Of a stretch of DNA of 64,000 bases, positions 54,568-64,000 are shown piece by piece. The stretch's first letter is position 1; the number at the start of each line of letters is the position of its first letter. The notes beneath the pieces were generated by a model. The model was not told where the DNA came from and ran no database searches. It saw only the letters and a program-made list of their open reading frames with translations. The position numbers and the translations under genes were made by a program. Source of the stretch: Devosia ginsengisoli (GTDB lineage: Bacteria; Pseudomonadota; Alphaproteobacteria; Rhizobiales; Devosiaceae); contig NZ_CP042304.1 in assembly GCF_007859655.1 (NCBI RefSeq), positions 992,001-1,056,000 of the forward strand. The letters run 5' to 3'.

Positions 54568-55056
54568 CTATTTGTGGGCAGTATCCGCCACATGCGCTTC
54601 AAGCGCTTCCAGCATTTTCTGCGCATGACCGAGAATGCGCGTGGCCCGGATGATGCGCGCCACCCGTCCTTCAGCATCGATGATGAACGAGGTGCGGATC
54701 AACCCCATGAATTCCCGTCCATAGAGCTTCTTGAGCTTCCACAGCCCAAAGGCTTCGATCGCCTGGTGCTCGGGGTCGGCCGCCAGCGGCAGCGCGAGCC
54801 CGTATTTCCTGCGAAATTTTATATGACTTTCGATCGTATCGGGCGAAATGCCGACCAGCTTGGCGCCCAGTTCGGCAAAGGCCGCCGCCCGCTCGGAGAA
54901 TTCCTTGTTCTCGTCCACGCAACCACCCGAATCGTCTTCGGGATAGAAATACAGCACCACCGGCTTGCCGCGCTGCGCCGAAAGCTGGAATGTGCTGCCA
55001 TCGTCGAGCGGCAGGGTGAAATCGGGAGCGCGGTCGCCTTCGGTCAAATCGGCCAT
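54568..55056 (-). CDS. bcp: Bcp-type peroxiredoxin
   Basis: A 162-residue thioredoxin-fold peroxidase that reduces H2O2 and organic peroxides. The peroxidatic C46 is in FYPEDDSGGCVDENKEF; most members have KDDTPGCTxEAC. The resolving Cys at +5 (E. coli C50) is absent, so this is a one-Cys type that needs an external thiol. Other family stretches are GISPDTIESHIKFRRKYGL and FIIDAEGRVARI. It lies 65 bases after the M23 gene start on the same strand. Cytoplasmic. Confidence 0.92.
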   Translation of the reverse strand: MADLTEGDRAPDFTLPLDDGSTFQLSAQRGKPVVLYFYPEDDSGGCVDENKEFSERAAAFAELGAKLVGISPDTIESHIKFRRKYGLALPLAADPEHQAIEAFGLWKLKKLYGREFMGLIRTSFIIDAEGRVARIIRATRILGHAQKMLEALEAHVADTAHK

Positions 55057-55198
55057 GCAAACCTTCCATTCAGCACTTGCGGGTCACAATGTGGTGTCAG
55101 TGCCATAGTCCAGCCGGTATCATTGGGCAAGTGACCGCCTTCTGCGGTTGATTCTCGAGGTCTCGGCAGACCACGGCAAGCCTCTTTTCTGGAAGCAA

Positions 55199-58100
55199 GT
55201 GAGCGCGTCAACCTTACCCGCAGACACTTCGGTTACGCCGTCTGCGCAGCGCAAACGGCCTCCTGCCCGACACGCAGCGAAACTGGCCGTGTGGGTGCTC
55301 GGCATTCCCTGCGTTCTGGCCTTGCTGCTCTATCTCGTTCTGCTGATCACGCCGCTGCCGCTGCCCTTCGCCGGCCAGGCGGTCCGCTCGCTGGTCCAGT
55401 CAATGCTGCCGCCCACCTCCCAACTGGATATGGGCGAGATGAAACTGGCGCTGGAAAAGGGCGTCTGGCCGGTCATCCAGTTCACCCCCGTCACACTGAC
55501 CGACAGCAAATCGGGTGCCCATATCGCCGTGGAGGCGCTGGAGGTCGGCTTTTCGCCGGCCCGCGCTCTGTTCGGCCAGCCCGGCGCCACCATCACCATC
55601 GTGCGGCCGCATATCCAGATGGTGCAGGATCTGTTCGGGCCCCGCATCACCAGTTTCGAATTGCTCGATGATCCCGCAGGCGGCCTCCCGACAGTGCGCG
55701 TGCAGGAGGGCGAGGATACGTTTCCCGCTGTCGGCATTTCCACCAGCGGCGTCGGCATGGCCGGCGGTGACCAGCCCATCGCCATGCGCTCGGACAACGA
55801 ATGGTTGATCTACAATCTCGAGGCCAGCGAGCAGGGCATTGCCGATATTGTCGAGCAGGCCGCCCAGGGGCGCTTTTCCAAGCTCGTCATCCGCGACGGC
55901 GTCGTGGATATGAACGATTCCGTCTATGGCCTGTTCCGGCGCTTCGAGGCCATCAATCTCGAAATCGGCCCCTCGCGCGATCGCCGCAACACATCAGGTA
56001 CCTTCTCCGCCACTTTGGGCGGCCGCACCATGACCGGCAGCCTCTCGCGTACGCTCGGCGACGACGGCAATTCCCGGCTCGAAGCCGATGTCACCAATAT
56101 CGACTTCGCCGCCGTCCTGCCCTTCATCGATGACCCCACCAGCCTCGCCGCCATACGCGGGGCAGGGGCGCTGTCCATCGATGTCAATTTCGAGCCCGCT
56201 GCCGGCAAGCTGGTCGACGGCCGCTTCAAGATCGATCTGACCGGCCTCGACCTGCGCATATCAGACGCCTATTTCCCCATCGCCAGCTCGATCCTGGATA
56301 TCGCCTGGGAACCGGAAACCGGGCAGTTCATCCTCAATGAGGCCGCCCTGCAGATCGGCCAGAGCAGCGCCTACGTCTCGGGCATCTTCGCCATGGGGCT
56401 GGACCAGGCCTTTGGCCCCACCGTCGGCATATCGCTCAAGGCGCGCAATGTGGTGATCCACCCCAATGACATGGCGGCGCCGGCCGAACCCTTCGACACG
56501 ATGGAGTTTTCCGGCTGGTCGGCCCCGCTTTACGGCGCCCTCGGCATCGACCGCTTCCTGGCCCGCAAGGGTGACGCCACGGTGGAGACGACCGGCCGCA
56601 TCGATATGCTGCAGGCCGGCCTCGGCCTGGACATGACGGTAGCCGGGCAGGGCGTCAGCGCCGACGACCTCAAGCGTCTCTGGCCCTATATCATGGGCGG
56701 CGACAGCCGCGACTGGTTCGTCGCCAATGTCACCGAAGGCACCGTGGCGCAGTCGCGCATGGACTTCCGCTTTCCCGTCGGCACGCTGGGACTTGAGGGC
56801 GAGGACAAGCCGCTGCCCGACAACAGCATGCAGATCGACATGATCGGCACCGGCGTCGCTATCAAGCCGACCGCCGAAATGGCCCCCATCGCCATCGACG
56901 GCGAAACGCGCCTGCAGGTCGATGACAGCAACGTCATCATCTCGGCTGCCGGCGGCAAGCTAGCCACCAGCGCCGGCGAAATCCGCGTCAGCAACCCCGC
57001 ATTGGTCATGGACAATGCCGACCCGGCCGAACGCATCTTTGAAGTATCCGGCGATATCAACGCGCCGATCCCGGCACTGCTCGACCTGGCCAGCGCCCAG
57101 CAGCCCGACGCCCTGGCCAATGCGCAATTGCCGATCGATCTCGCATCCATCACCGGTACGGTGGATCTCGGCCTGGTCGCCACCATCACGCTCGCCGACG
57201 AGGCCAGCGGCCGGCCGATGGATGTCGATTATGTCGTCAACGGCACCGTGGCCGATTTTGCCAGCTCCAAGCCGATCCAGGATCGCCATATCGACAATGG
57301 CCAACTGGCCTTCAGCGCCTCCCAGGAAGGCTACCAGCTCGGCGGTACGGCCGATATCGACGGCATGGAAGCCGAAGTCGAAATATCGGGCACGCCCACC
57401 ACCGACCCGACCTTCCGCCTGGCCTCGACCATAGACGTGGCCGACCTGGCCTCCATGGGGTTCGATGCGTCCGAATTCCTCTCCGGTCGCGTCCGCTTCG
57501 TCGCCCAGCCGCTCGCCGATGGCGCCCTGCAAATGGCCGTCGACCTCAAGGATGCCGCGCTCAATATCAAGGATATCGGCATCAGCAAGGCTGCCGGCAC
57601 CTCCGGCACGCTCAGCGCCACCATCCGCCCGCAGGGCGAGGTGACCGTGCTCGAAAATATCGACCTGTCCTTCGGCACCGTCCGCGCCATAGGCGACATC
57701 ACCTATCACGCCACCAAGGGCCTGCAATCGGCCAATTTCAGCCAGTTCGGCCTCAGCAATGGCGACCGCGCCCAACTGGCCATGACGCCGATCGATGGCG
57801 GCTATTCCGTGCGCATCAGCGGCAGCCAGCTCGACCTCAAGCCCATGCTGCGCCAGTTCTTCGGGCTGGGCGAGGGGGCCGGCGGTGTCCAGTCCACCCA
57901 GTTCGACCAGACCATCGCCCTCGACGTGAAGCTCGACCGGGCGCTCGGCTACTACGCCACGACCGCCTTCAACCTCGACCTGAACCTGCTGCTGCGCGGC
58001 AGCGACATGCGCCGCGCCAACCTGACGGCCCAGTTCAGCGACGGCAACGCGGTGTCGATCACCACCAATCCGGCGCCCAAGGGCCGCACGCTCTCGGTGG

Positions 58101-58684
58101 CCTTCAACGATGCCGGCACCATCCTGCGGCTGCTCGGCGTCTATTCCCAGCTGGCCGGCGGCTCCGGCAGCCTCGTCCTCACCACCGACCGCGATCTCGA
58201 CGCCGAGGCGGGCCAGTTGCTGATGCGCGATTTCGCCATTGTCGACGAGGCCAATGTCGCCCAGGTCCTGGGCAATCACTCCGATTCCCGCGCCGCCATC
58301 GCCCGCCAGAACCGCCTCGATTTCGACGCAGCACAGGTCGATTTCCAGCGCCGCTCCGACCGGGTGGAGGTGACCGATGCCGTGCTGAGCGGCGACACGG
58401 TCGGCGGCACCATGCGCGGCTTCATCTATACCAACCAGCGCCAATATGACCTGGTCGGCACCTATGTCCCGCTGTTCGGCCTCAACAACGCCTTCCAGCA
58501 AATCCCCATCCTCGGCCCGCTGCTCGGCGGCCGCGAAGGCGAAGGCCTGGTCGGCGTAACCTTCGCCGTCCAGGGGCCACTGGACAACCCCCAGTTCCGC
58601 ATCAACCCGCTCTCCATGCTGGTCCCGGGGGCGTTCCGCGAACTGTTCGAGTTCCGGGCAAAGGAGCAGCCGCCGGCGCAGTAG
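55199..58684 (+). CDS. large AsmA/YhdP-like envelope protein (DUF3971)
   Basis: A protein of about 1160 residues. One N-terminal membrane helix (about residues 30-55; VLGIPCVLALLLYLVLLI) is followed by a very long beta-rich periplasmic body of AsmA-type repeats and a C-terminal AsmA_2-like part (GTMRGFIYTNQRQYDLVGTY, PILGPLLGGREGEGLVGVTF). These are signatures of the YhdP/TamB/AsmA superfamily, bridge-like proteins that move phospholipids between inner and outer membrane. The start could be GTG 55199 (GGAAG upstream) or TTG 55148; both are in frame. Divergent from bcp. Confidence 0.85.
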   Translation: MSASTLPADTSVTPSAQRKRPPARHAAKLAVWVLGIPCVLALLLYLVLLITPLPLPFAGQAVRSLVQSMLPPTSQLDMGEMKLALEKGVWPVIQFTPVTLTDSKSGAHIAVEALEVGFSPARALFGQPGATITIVRPHIQMVQDLFGPRITSFELLDDPAGGLPTVRVQEGEDTFPAVGISTSGVGMAGGDQPIAMRSDNEWLIYNLEASEQGIADIVEQAAQGRFSKLVIRDGVVDMNDSVYGLFRRFEAINLEIGPSRDRRNTSGTFSATLGGRTMTGSLSRTLGDDGNSRLEADVTNIDFAAVLPFIDDPTSLAAIRGAGALSIDVNFEPAAGKLVDGRFKIDLTGLDLRISDAYFPIASSILDIAWEPETGQFILNEAALQIGQSSAYVSGIFAMGLDQAFGPTVGISLKARNVVIHPNDMAAPAEPFDTMEFSGWSAPLYGALGIDRFLARKGDATVETTGRIDMLQAGLGLDMTVAGQGVSADDLKRLWPYIMGGDSRDWFVANVTEGTVAQSRMDFRFPVGTLGLEGEDKPLPDNSMQIDMIGTGVAIKPTAEMAPIAIDGETRLQVDDSNVIISAAGGKLATSAGEIRVSNPALVMDNADPAERIFEVSGDINAPIPALLDLASAQQPDALANAQLPIDLASITGTVDLGLVATITLADEASGRPMDVDYVVNGTVADFASSKPIQDRHIDNGQLAFSASQEGYQLGGTADIDGMEAEVEISGTPTTDPTFRLASTIDVADLASMGFDASEFLSGRVRFVAQPLADGALQMAVDLKDAALNIKDIGISKAAGTSGTLSATIRPQGEVTVLENIDLSFGTVRAIGDITYHATKGLQSANFSQFGLSNGDRAQLAMTPIDGGYSVRISGSQLDLKPMLRQFFGLGEGAGGVQSTQFDQTIALDVKLDRALGYYATTAFNLDLNLLLRGSDMRRANLTAQFSDGNAVSITTNPAPKGRTLSVAFNDAGTILRLLGVYSQLAGGSGSLVLTTDRDLDAEAGQLLMRDFAIVDEANVAQVLGNHSDSRAAIARQNRLDFDAAQVDFQRRSDRVEVTDAVLSGDTVGGTMRGFIYTNQRQYDLVGTYVPLFGLNNAFQQIPILGPLLGGREGEGLVGVTFAVQGPLDNPQFRINPLSMLVPGAFRELFEFRAKEQPPAQ

Positions 58685-58726
58685 CACCGGGGGCAATGGT
58701 ATAGTGGCGCCAATGTAGCCCACGGT

Positions 58727-58799
58727 GTCATCCCCGCGAAAGCGGGGACCTCCGTTCAGTGCCTTGGCAAACAGGGGTTCCCGCTTTCGCGGGAATGAC
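58727..58799. repeat. intergenic palindromic repeat, family D
   Basis: GTCATCCCCGCGAAAGCGGGGACC and GGTTCCCGCTTTCGCGGGAATGAC arms form a 73-base imperfect palindrome between the convergent AsmA-like gene and tyrS. It may serve as a terminator. A decayed relative lies near 27560-27635. Confidence 0.85.
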
Positions 58800-58813
58800 C
58801 GCGTGGTCGGCGA

Positions 58814-60064
58814 CTAAACCGGCTTGATCAGCGCATGCCGCTTCTTGCCGACCGAGAGCTTGATGACGCCTTCGCTCAACAGCGCATCCTTGCCCAGGTT
58901 GAGCTTATCATCCTCGATGACGGCGTCGTTGACGCGCACAGCACCTGATTGGATATGCCGGCGTGCTTCGCCATTGGAGCCGGCAAGCCCGGCTGTTACC
59001 AGCGCGGAAAGAATACCGATGCCCGAGGCCAATTCGGCATTCAAAACCGTCGCCGTCGGCAGCGACAGATCGATCCCGCCAGCCTCGAACGTATTGGCGG
59101 CCGTCACAGCAGCCTGTTCGGCCGCTTCCCGGCCATGCACAATGGCCGTCACTTCCGTCGCCAGCACCTTCTTGGCCTCGTTGATCTCGTTGCCGCCAAG
59201 GGCCGCGAGACGCGCGATTTCATCCAGTGGCAGGCGGGTGAAGATCTTGAGGAATTTTCCGACATCGGCGTCTTCCGTATTGCGGAAATACTGCCAGAAA
59301 TCATAGGGGCTGAAGAGGTCGCCATTAAGCCACACGGCGCCGGACGCCGACTTGCCCATCTTCTCGCCCGAGGCCTTGGTCAGCAGCGGCGTGGTCAGCG
59401 CATAGAGCTGCTCGCCGCCCATGCGGTGGTTGAGGTCGACACCGTTGATGATGTTGCCCCACTGGTCCGACCCACCCATCTGCAACACGGTGCCATAGCG
59501 CCGGTTGAGCTCGGTAAAGTCGTAGCCCTGCATGATCATGTAGTTGAATTCGAGGAAGCTCAGCGATTGCTCGCGGTCGAGCCGCAGCTTCACCGAATCG
59601 AAGCTCAGCATGCGGTTGACCGAGAAGTGCCGGCCCACGTCACGCAGGAATTCGACATAGTTGAGCTTGAGCAGCCAGTCGGCATTGTTGACCATCATGG
59701 CCGGGTTCGACCCGCCATAGTCTAGGATATTGCCGTAGACCTTCTTGATGCTCTCGATATTGGTCTCGATCTGCTCGACCGTGAGGAGCTTGCGCTGGTC
59801 GTCGCGGAACGAGGGATCACCCACCATCGACGTGCCGCCGCCCATCAGGCTGATCGCCTTGTGGCCGGTTTCCTGCAGCCAGTAGAGCATGGTGACGGAA
59901 ATCAGGTTCCCGATATGGATCGAGGTCGCCGTCGCGTCATAGCCGACATAGCCGGATATCTTGCCCTTGGCGGCCAGCGCATCGAGCCCTTCAGGGTCGG
60001 AAATCTGGTGAATGAAGCCGCGCTCGTCGAGCACACGCAGGAAATCGGATTTGAACTTGGTCAT
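58814..60064 (-). CDS. tyrS: tyrosyl-tRNA synthetase
   Basis: A 416-residue class Ic synthetase that charges tRNA-Tyr. The HIGN motif is at residues 50-53 ([12 protein letters not shown]) and KMGKS at 235-239 ([14 protein letters not shown]). Tyrosine-pocket regions include [13 protein letters not shown] and GGSDQWGNI. The C-terminal ~70 residues are an S4 RNA-binding domain ([20 protein letters not shown]). Length is normal for bacterial TyrS. It is flanked by palindromic repeats on both sides. Confidence 0.97.
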   Translation of the reverse strand: MTKFKSDFLRVLDERGFIHQISDPEGLDALAAKGKISGYVGYDATATSIHIGNLISVTMLYWLQETGHKAISLMGGGTSMVGDPSFRDDQRKLLTVEQIETNIESIKKVYGNILDYGGSNPAMMVNNADWLLKLNYVEFLRDVGRHFSVNRMLSFDSVKLRLDREQSLSFLEFNYMIMQGYDFTELNRRYGTVLQMGGSDQWGNIINGVDLNHRMGGEQLYALTTPLLTKASGEKMGKSASGAVWLNGDLFSPYDFWQYFRNTEDADVGKFLKIFTRLPLDEIARLAALGGNEINEAKKVLATEVTAIVHGREAAEQAAVTAANTFEAGGIDLSLPTATVLNAELASGIGILSALVTAGLAGSNGEARRHIQSGAVRVNDAVIEDDKLNLGKDALLSEGVIKLSVGKKRHALIKPV

Positions 60065-60087
60065 CTGACAATCATCGAGGTTAGTGA

Positions 60088-60164
60088 GACCTCATGGTGA
60101 GCTTGTCGAACCACGAGGTCGGTGCACGCGGGACCCCGTCCTTCGACAGGCTCAGGATGAGGTC
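60088..60164. repeat. intergenic palindromic repeat, family A (copy 2)
   Basis: GACCTCATGGTGAGC to GCTCAGGATGAGGTC with inner arms GTCGAACCACGAGGTC and GTCCTTCGACAGG. It is the inverted counterpart of the 39221-39304 element. It lies between tyrS and the alpha/beta hydrolase gene. Confidence 0.85.
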
Positions 60165-60196
60165 CCTTCCAACAGATCGCAGCTATGCGCCCTGAC

Positions 60197-60859
60197 TTAG
60201 CGCCCGCCGCCGTCGGCGATCTCCTGACGGCGACGGTCGAGATATTCGGCGCAGCTCGCGGTCAGCTCATCCACCTTGCCCTCGAAGAAGTGGTTGGCCC
60301 CCTCCACGATCTGCTGCTCGATGGTGATGCCCTTCTGCGTCTTGAGCTTGTCGACCAGCTTCTGCACCGACGAGGGCGGCGCCACGCGGTCCTTGTCGCC
60401 ATGAATGATCAGGCCCGAAGACGGGCAGGGGGCCAGGAACGAGAAATCGTAGAGGTTTTCCGGCGGCGCCACCGAGATGAAGCCTTCCACCTCCGGCCGG
60501 CGCATCAGCAACTGCATGCCGATCCAGGCACCGAACGAGAAGCCGGCAATCCAGCAGCCGCGCGACTCGCGGTTGATGACCTGCAGCCAGTCGAGCGCCG
60601 CGGCGGCGTCGCTCAGCTCGCCAATGCCATGGTCGAACATGCCCTGGCTGCGACCGACGCCGCGCGAGTTGAACCGCAGCACGGCAAAGCCGCGTTCGGC
60701 GAACATGTAGAAGAGATTGTAGACGATCTGGTTGTTCATCGTCCCGCCGAATTGCGGGTGGGGATGCAGCACGATCGCTATGGGCGCGTTGGGCTCCTTG
60801 CCCGGCTGGTACCGGCCTTCGAGACGCCCTTCGGGCCCGTTGAAGATCACTTCTGGCAT
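60197..60859 (-). CDS. alpha/beta hydrolase
   Basis: A 220-residue alpha/beta hydrolase. The nucleophile elbow is GFSFGA with S108. The oxyanion region is LHPHPQFGGTMNNQ, and the acid and base are in IIHGDKDRVAPP and GANHFFEGKVDEL. FNSRGVGRSQG is typical of the YqiA/Hydrolase_4-like group common in alphaproteobacteria. Substrate unknown, probably an ester or acyl group in the cytoplasm. ATG 60859 has GGAAG upstream; the longer upstream frame is unlikely. It diverges from the suf cluster. Confidence 0.85.
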   Translation of the reverse strand: MPEVIFNGPEGRLEGRYQPGKEPNAPIAIVLHPHPQFGGTMNNQIVYNLFYMFAERGFAVLRFNSRGVGRSQGMFDHGIGELSDAAAALDWLQVINRESRGCWIAGFSFGAWIGMQLLMRRPEVEGFISVAPPENLYDFSFLAPCPSSGLIIHGDKDRVAPPSSVQKLVDKLKTQKGITIEQQIVEGANHFFEGKVDELTASCAEYLDRRRQEIADGGGR

Positions 60860-60975
60860 GGTCTTGTTTCTTCCGGCCGTTCGGCTCTGTTGGTGTGGTT
60901 TGCGTGGGTCCCTGTGGCGGCGTTGCGGCTTGACTAAGCCCGTTCCGCTCCCTAAAACATGGGTCGCAAAATCTA

Positions 60976-60994
60976 GTTTAGAATTATTCGAAAC
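60976..60994 (+). promoter_or_regulatory. Irr-type iron control element (ICE-like palindrome)
   Basis: GTTTAGAATTATTCGAAAC is a palindrome with one mismatch and closely fits the ICE form TTTAGAA-N3-TTCTAAA bound by Irr. It lies 153 bases upstream of the cysteine desulfurase ATG. Irr represses or activates genes by haem status, and suf operons are known Irr targets in this order. Confidence 0.65.
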
Positions 60995-61146
60995 TCGGTT
61001 TTCAGCCGCTCTGCGGCCTGTAAGAGCGCCCCTTGTAATGAAGTTGGGCGGCAAATTTCAAGAAGTGTTTGAGCTAGCAGGCGCGTCAGCGCCTCGGCCC
61101 GGGCATGGAAGGCATGACCAGCGCGCATGCGCTACACGGGAAACCG

Positions 61147-62277
61147 ATGACGAGACCGGCGATCTACCTTGATCATAATGCCGCGTCCCCGCTTCTGCCG
61201 GAGGCGCGGTCGGCGCTCATCGCTGCCCTCGATCTGGTGGGCAATGCCTCGTCGGTGCATGGCCACGGCCGTGCATTGCGCAACCTCATCGATACGGCCC
61301 GCGCCCAGGTGGCGGCCCTTGCGGGCGCCGAGCGCAAGCAGGTCGTCTTCACCGGTTCGGCCACCGAGGCCATCACCCAGGCTGTTATCGGCGGCGCCAA
61401 GGCCTTTGCGGCAGGCGCCGTGGCGATTAGCGCCGGGGAACATGCGGCGGTGTCCAAGGCTGCCGAAGCCACGGGCCTGCCGGTCATATCAATCGGGCTT
61501 CTACCCGACGGCCGCATTGATCTCGATCAACTGGCCGACGTGATCGCCACGACCGAAGGCAACCTGCTGGTTGCCCTCCATTGGGTGAACAACGAGACCG
61601 GCGTGGTGCAGGATATTGCCCGTATCAATGCCCTGGTTGGCCCCACCCGCCACACGCTGTTCATCGACGCCGTACAGGCTTTCGGCAAGCTGCCCCTCGA
61701 TTTTGCCGCTTCGGCACCCGATATGATGGCGGTAAGCGGCCACAAGATCGGCGCTCCACAGGGCATTGGCGCGCTGCTGGTCAAGGCACATGCCGATACC
61801 GTCCGCCTGATTCCGGGCGGCGGGCAGGAGCAGGGCCGGCGCGGCGGCACCGAGGCGGCGGCCCTGATCGCGGCATTCGGGGCGGCGGCGGCAGCCATCG
61901 CAGACCGCTATGCTGCGGCCGATGTGCCGGCGCTGATCTCGCGGCTGGAAGCGGGCTTGCCTGCCGATGCCGTAGTGTTTGGCGCAAATCGGCTGGGCAA
62001 TGTCGTCAATTTCGCCGTGCCCGGCGTCAAGAATGCCACGGCGATGATGGGGCTGGACCTGCTGGGCCTTTCCGTCTCGTCGGGTTCGGCCTGCTCGTCC
62101 GGCAAGGTCGGGCCGAGCCATGTGCTGGCTGCCATGGGCGTCGCGCCCGAACTGGCCGATTGCGCCCTGCGCGTCAGCCTGGGCTGGAATTCCACCGCTG
62201 ACGACGTCGATGCGTTCGTCGCCGGTTACCGATCCGTCCTTGAGCGCCACCGGGCGCGGCAGGGGCAGGCGGCCTAA
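61147..62277 (+). CDS. cysteine desulfurase (IscS/NifS-like), first gene of a suf cluster
   Basis: A 376-residue PLP enzyme that removes sulfur from cysteine as a persulfide for Fe-S assembly. K200 in SGHKIGAPQG binds PLP. H99 (AGEHAAVSKA) and D174 (FIDAVQAFG) contact the cofactor, and the active C316 sits in SSGSACSSGKVGPSHVL, the group I (IscS/NifS-type) loop. ATG 61147 has GGGAAA upstream; 61105 and 61114 are alternatives. It is followed after 68 bases by sufB, as is usual in Hyphomicrobiales suf operons, and an Irr-like site lies upstream. Confidence 0.92.
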   Translation: MTRPAIYLDHNAASPLLPEARSALIAALDLVGNASSVHGHGRALRNLIDTARAQVAALAGAERKQVVFTGSATEAITQAVIGGAKAFAAGAVAISAGEHAAVSKAAEATGLPVISIGLLPDGRIDLDQLADVIATTEGNLLVALHWVNNETGVVQDIARINALVGPTRHTLFIDAVQAFGKLPLDFAASAPDMMAVSGHKIGAPQGIGALLVKAHADTVRLIPGGGQEQGRRGGTEAAALIAAFGAAAAAIADRYAAADVPALISRLEAGLPADAVVFGANRLGNVVNFAVPGVKNATAMMGLDLLGLSVSSGSACSSGKVGPSHVLAAMGVAPELADCALRVSLGWNSTADDVDAFVAGYRSVLERHRARQGQAA

Positions 62278-62345
62278 CGGTCGCAAGAGTTTTAGACGGC
62301 TCGCAGCGACCTTGAATCGCCGCTGGGCAAATAGGAGAAGCCACT

Positions 62346-63845
62346 ATGGCGGACTACGATATCCCGACGCTCAAGGAAGAGATCGATCGCGAAACCGTTG
62401 AATCGGTGCTGGCGCTCGACGTCGACAAGTACAAATACGGCTTCGAGACCGATATTGAATCCGACATGGCCCCCAAGGGCCTGAGCGAGGATACCGTCCG
62501 CTTCATCTCCGCCAAGAAGAACGAGCCCCAGTGGATGCTCGACTGGCGCCTGGAAGCCTATCGCCGCTTCCTCACCATGACCGAGCCGACCTGGGCCAAG
62601 GTGCATTATCCGGCCATCGACCTGCAGGACATGTACTACTACGCCGCGCCCAAGTCGTCGCCGGCCCCCAAGAGCCTCGACGAGGTCGATCCGGCGCTGA
62701 TCGCCATGTACGACAAGCTCGGCGTGCCGCTCAAGGAGCGCGAAATCCTCGCTGGTGTCGAACGCCCCAAAGTGGCCGTCGATGCGGTGATGGACTCGGT
62801 CTCCGTGGTCACCACCTTCCGCGAGGAACTGGCCAAGGTCGGCATCATCTTCTGCTCGATCTCCGAAGCCATCCGCGAGCATTCCGAACTGGTGCAGAAA
62901 TACCTGGCCTCGGTGGTCCCGGTTTCCGACAACTACTACGCCACGCTGAACTCGGCCGTCTTCACCGACGGATCCTTCGTCTACATTCCCAAGGGCGTCC
63001 GCTGCCCGATGGAATTGTCGACCTATTTCCGCATCAACGAGAAGAAGACCGGCCAGTTCGAGCGCACGCTGATCATCGCCGAAGCCGATAGCTATGTGAG
63101 CTACCTCGAAGGCTGCACCGCCCCGATGCGCGACGAAGCCCAGCTTCACGCCGCCGTGGTGGAACTGGTCGCGCTCGACAATGCCGAGATCAAGTATTCC
63201 ACCGTCCAGAACTGGTATCCCGGCGACAAGGACGGCAAGGGCGGCATCTACAATTTCGTCACCAAGCGTGGCGATTGCCGTGGCGCCAATTCCAAGATTT
63301 CCTGGACCCAGGTGGAAACCGGCTCGGCCATCACCTGGAAATATCCGAGCTGCATCCTGCGTGGCGACGGTTCGCGCGGCGAATTCTATTCCATCGCCAT
63401 CTCGAACGGTTACCAGCAGGTCGATAGCGGCACCAAGATGCTGCATCTGGGCAAGAACACGTCCAGCCGCATCATCGCCAAGGGCATTGCCGCCGGTTTC
63501 TCGGACAATACCTATCGCGGCCAGGTCTCGGCGCATGCCAAGGCCAAGAATGCCCGCAACTTCACCCAGTGCGACAGCCTGCTGATCGGCGACAAATGCG
63601 GCGCCCACACCGTGCCCTATATCGAAAGCCGCAACGGCACGGCCGTGTTCGAGCACGAAGCCACCACGTCCAAGATTTCCGACGACCAGATGTTCTATTG
63701 CCAGCAGCGCGGCCTCTCCGAAGAGGACGCTGTGGCGCTGATCGTCAACGGCTTCGTCCGCGATGTGCTGCAGCACCTGCCCATGGAATTCATGGTCGAA
63801 ACCCAGAAGCTGATCGCCATCAGCCTCGAAGGCAGCGTGGGCTGA
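62346..63845 (+). CDS. sufB: Fe-S cluster assembly protein SufB
   Basis: A 499-residue scaffold subunit of the SufBC2D complex. RBS AGGAG lies before ATG 62346. The N-terminal helical part ([20 protein letters not shown]) is followed by the right-handed beta-helix core. Family stretches are [40 protein letters not shown] and [20 protein letters not shown]. The C-terminal Cys region [19 protein letters not shown] holds residues thought to form the nascent cluster. Its stop overlaps the next start (TGATG). Confidence 0.97.
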   Translation: MADYDIPTLKEEIDRETVESVLALDVDKYKYGFETDIESDMAPKGLSEDTVRFISAKKNEPQWMLDWRLEAYRRFLTMTEPTWAKVHYPAIDLQDMYYYAAPKSSPAPKSLDEVDPALIAMYDKLGVPLKEREILAGVERPKVAVDAVMDSVSVVTTFREELAKVGIIFCSISEAIREHSELVQKYLASVVPVSDNYYATLNSAVFTDGSFVYIPKGVRCPMELSTYFRINEKKTGQFERTLIIAEADSYVSYLEGCTAPMRDEAQLHAAVVELVALDNAEIKYSTVQNWYPGDKDGKGGIYNFVTKRGDCRGANSKISWTQVETGSAITWKYPSCILRGDGSRGEFYSIAISNGYQQVDSGTKMLHLGKNTSSRIIAKGIAAGFSDNTYRGQVSAHAKAKNARNFTQCDSLLIGDKCGAHTVPYIESRNGTAVFEHEATTSKISDDQMFYCQQRGLSEEDAVALIVNGFVRDVLQHLPMEFMVETQKLIAISLEGSVG

Positions 63846-64000
63846 TGGAAGCACCGCTCGACATCGCTGAAAAAATGGCTCAGCTCACCGAGCATTGGCG
63901 GCCCCGCGTGGCCGCCGAGTTCAGCGGGCAGGAGTTGCGCATCGTCAAGGCGGAAGGGACGTTCCCGTGGCACTTCCACGAGGACTATGACGAGGTCTTC
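63845..64000 (+). CDS. cupin-domain protein, partial
   Basis: The first 52 codons of a small cupin protein, cut by the right window edge. It begins [20 protein letters not shown] and contains the first cupin motif FPWHFHEDYDEVF with metal-ligand His-x-His-x3/4-Glu geometry. TGATG overlap with sufB implies the same operon. Usual neighbours are sufC, sufD and sufS; a small cupin inserted after sufB occurs in some related genomes, with unknown role (possibly metal or sulfur handling). Confidence 0.8.
   Translation, partial: MEAPLDIAEKMAQLTEHWRPRVAAEFSGQELRIVKAEGTFPWHFHEDYDEVF

Noticed and set aside
55148..55198. TTG start for the AsmA-like gene
   Set aside because: Possible, but the GTG at 55199 has a better ribosome site and adds no loss to the signal region; kept only as an alternative.

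Overview
The window looks like a chromosomal segment of a Hyphomicrobiales alphaproteobacterium, most likely Devosia or a close relative. That placement is an inference from three things: high G+C with strong GC3 bias; the order NDUFA12-DUF2155-(insert)-aat-accC-accB-aroQ-dsbA; and iron-control sites of the Irr and RirA type used by this order. I saw no tRNA, rRNA, CRISPR array or intact insertion sequence.

Layout. 0-3.2 kb: leftward livJ-like/livH/livM amino-acid or amide ABC transporter genes, with livM cut by the window edge. 3.3-8.3 kb: a rightward signalling block made of a RamB/ScfR-type regulator (frameshifted here), a stand-alone CheY-like receiver, a small two-helix membrane protein and a large symporter-histidine kinase of CrbS type. 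8.3-17.8 kb: small envelope and housekeeping genes, including a K+ channel with a zinc ribbon, a secreted FecR-domain protein, a GT2 glycosyltransferase, an orphan FliK-like/FlhB-C-like pair, lipoproteins, a SleB-type hydrolase and a nucleosidase. 17.8-21.6 kb: an iron-siderophore binding protein with a TGA-N9-TCA iron box, and two MFS transporters. 21.8-26.6 kb: FKBP, a broken GreA-like gene, an AraC/GyrI regulator and an autotransporter. 27.2-29.5 kb: an accessory patch with a gene remnant and a low-G+C AIPR (abortive-infection family) gene. 29.8-33.5 kb: B12-dependent ribonucleotide reductase. 34-44.7 kb: MFS/phosphotransferase pair, then the fatty-acid-synthesis cluster (accBC) and neighbours. 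44.7-55 kb: RNase E, amidase, PBP1A, RF2 with its programmed frameshift, an M23 peptidase and a Bcp peroxiredoxin. 55-60 kb: a very large AsmA-like envelope protein and tyrS. 60-64 kb: a hydrolase, then the start of a suf Fe-S assembly operon preceded by an Irr-like ICE palindrome.

Four genes (RamB-like regulator, GreA-like, nrdJ, DsbA-like) each carry one single-base indel, three of them in homopolymers. Sequence error is the simplest reading. Four families of intergenic palindromic repeats lie between genes, one of them present twice.

I did not find a convincing, wholly new system. The best leads are the low-G+C AIPR gene with a PD-(D/E)xK-like N-terminus, the split acetate-type sensory module, a short-chain dehydrogenase lacking its YxxxK residues paired with a GyrI-like gene inside a normally conserved cluster, and the orphan FliK/FlhB-C pair.
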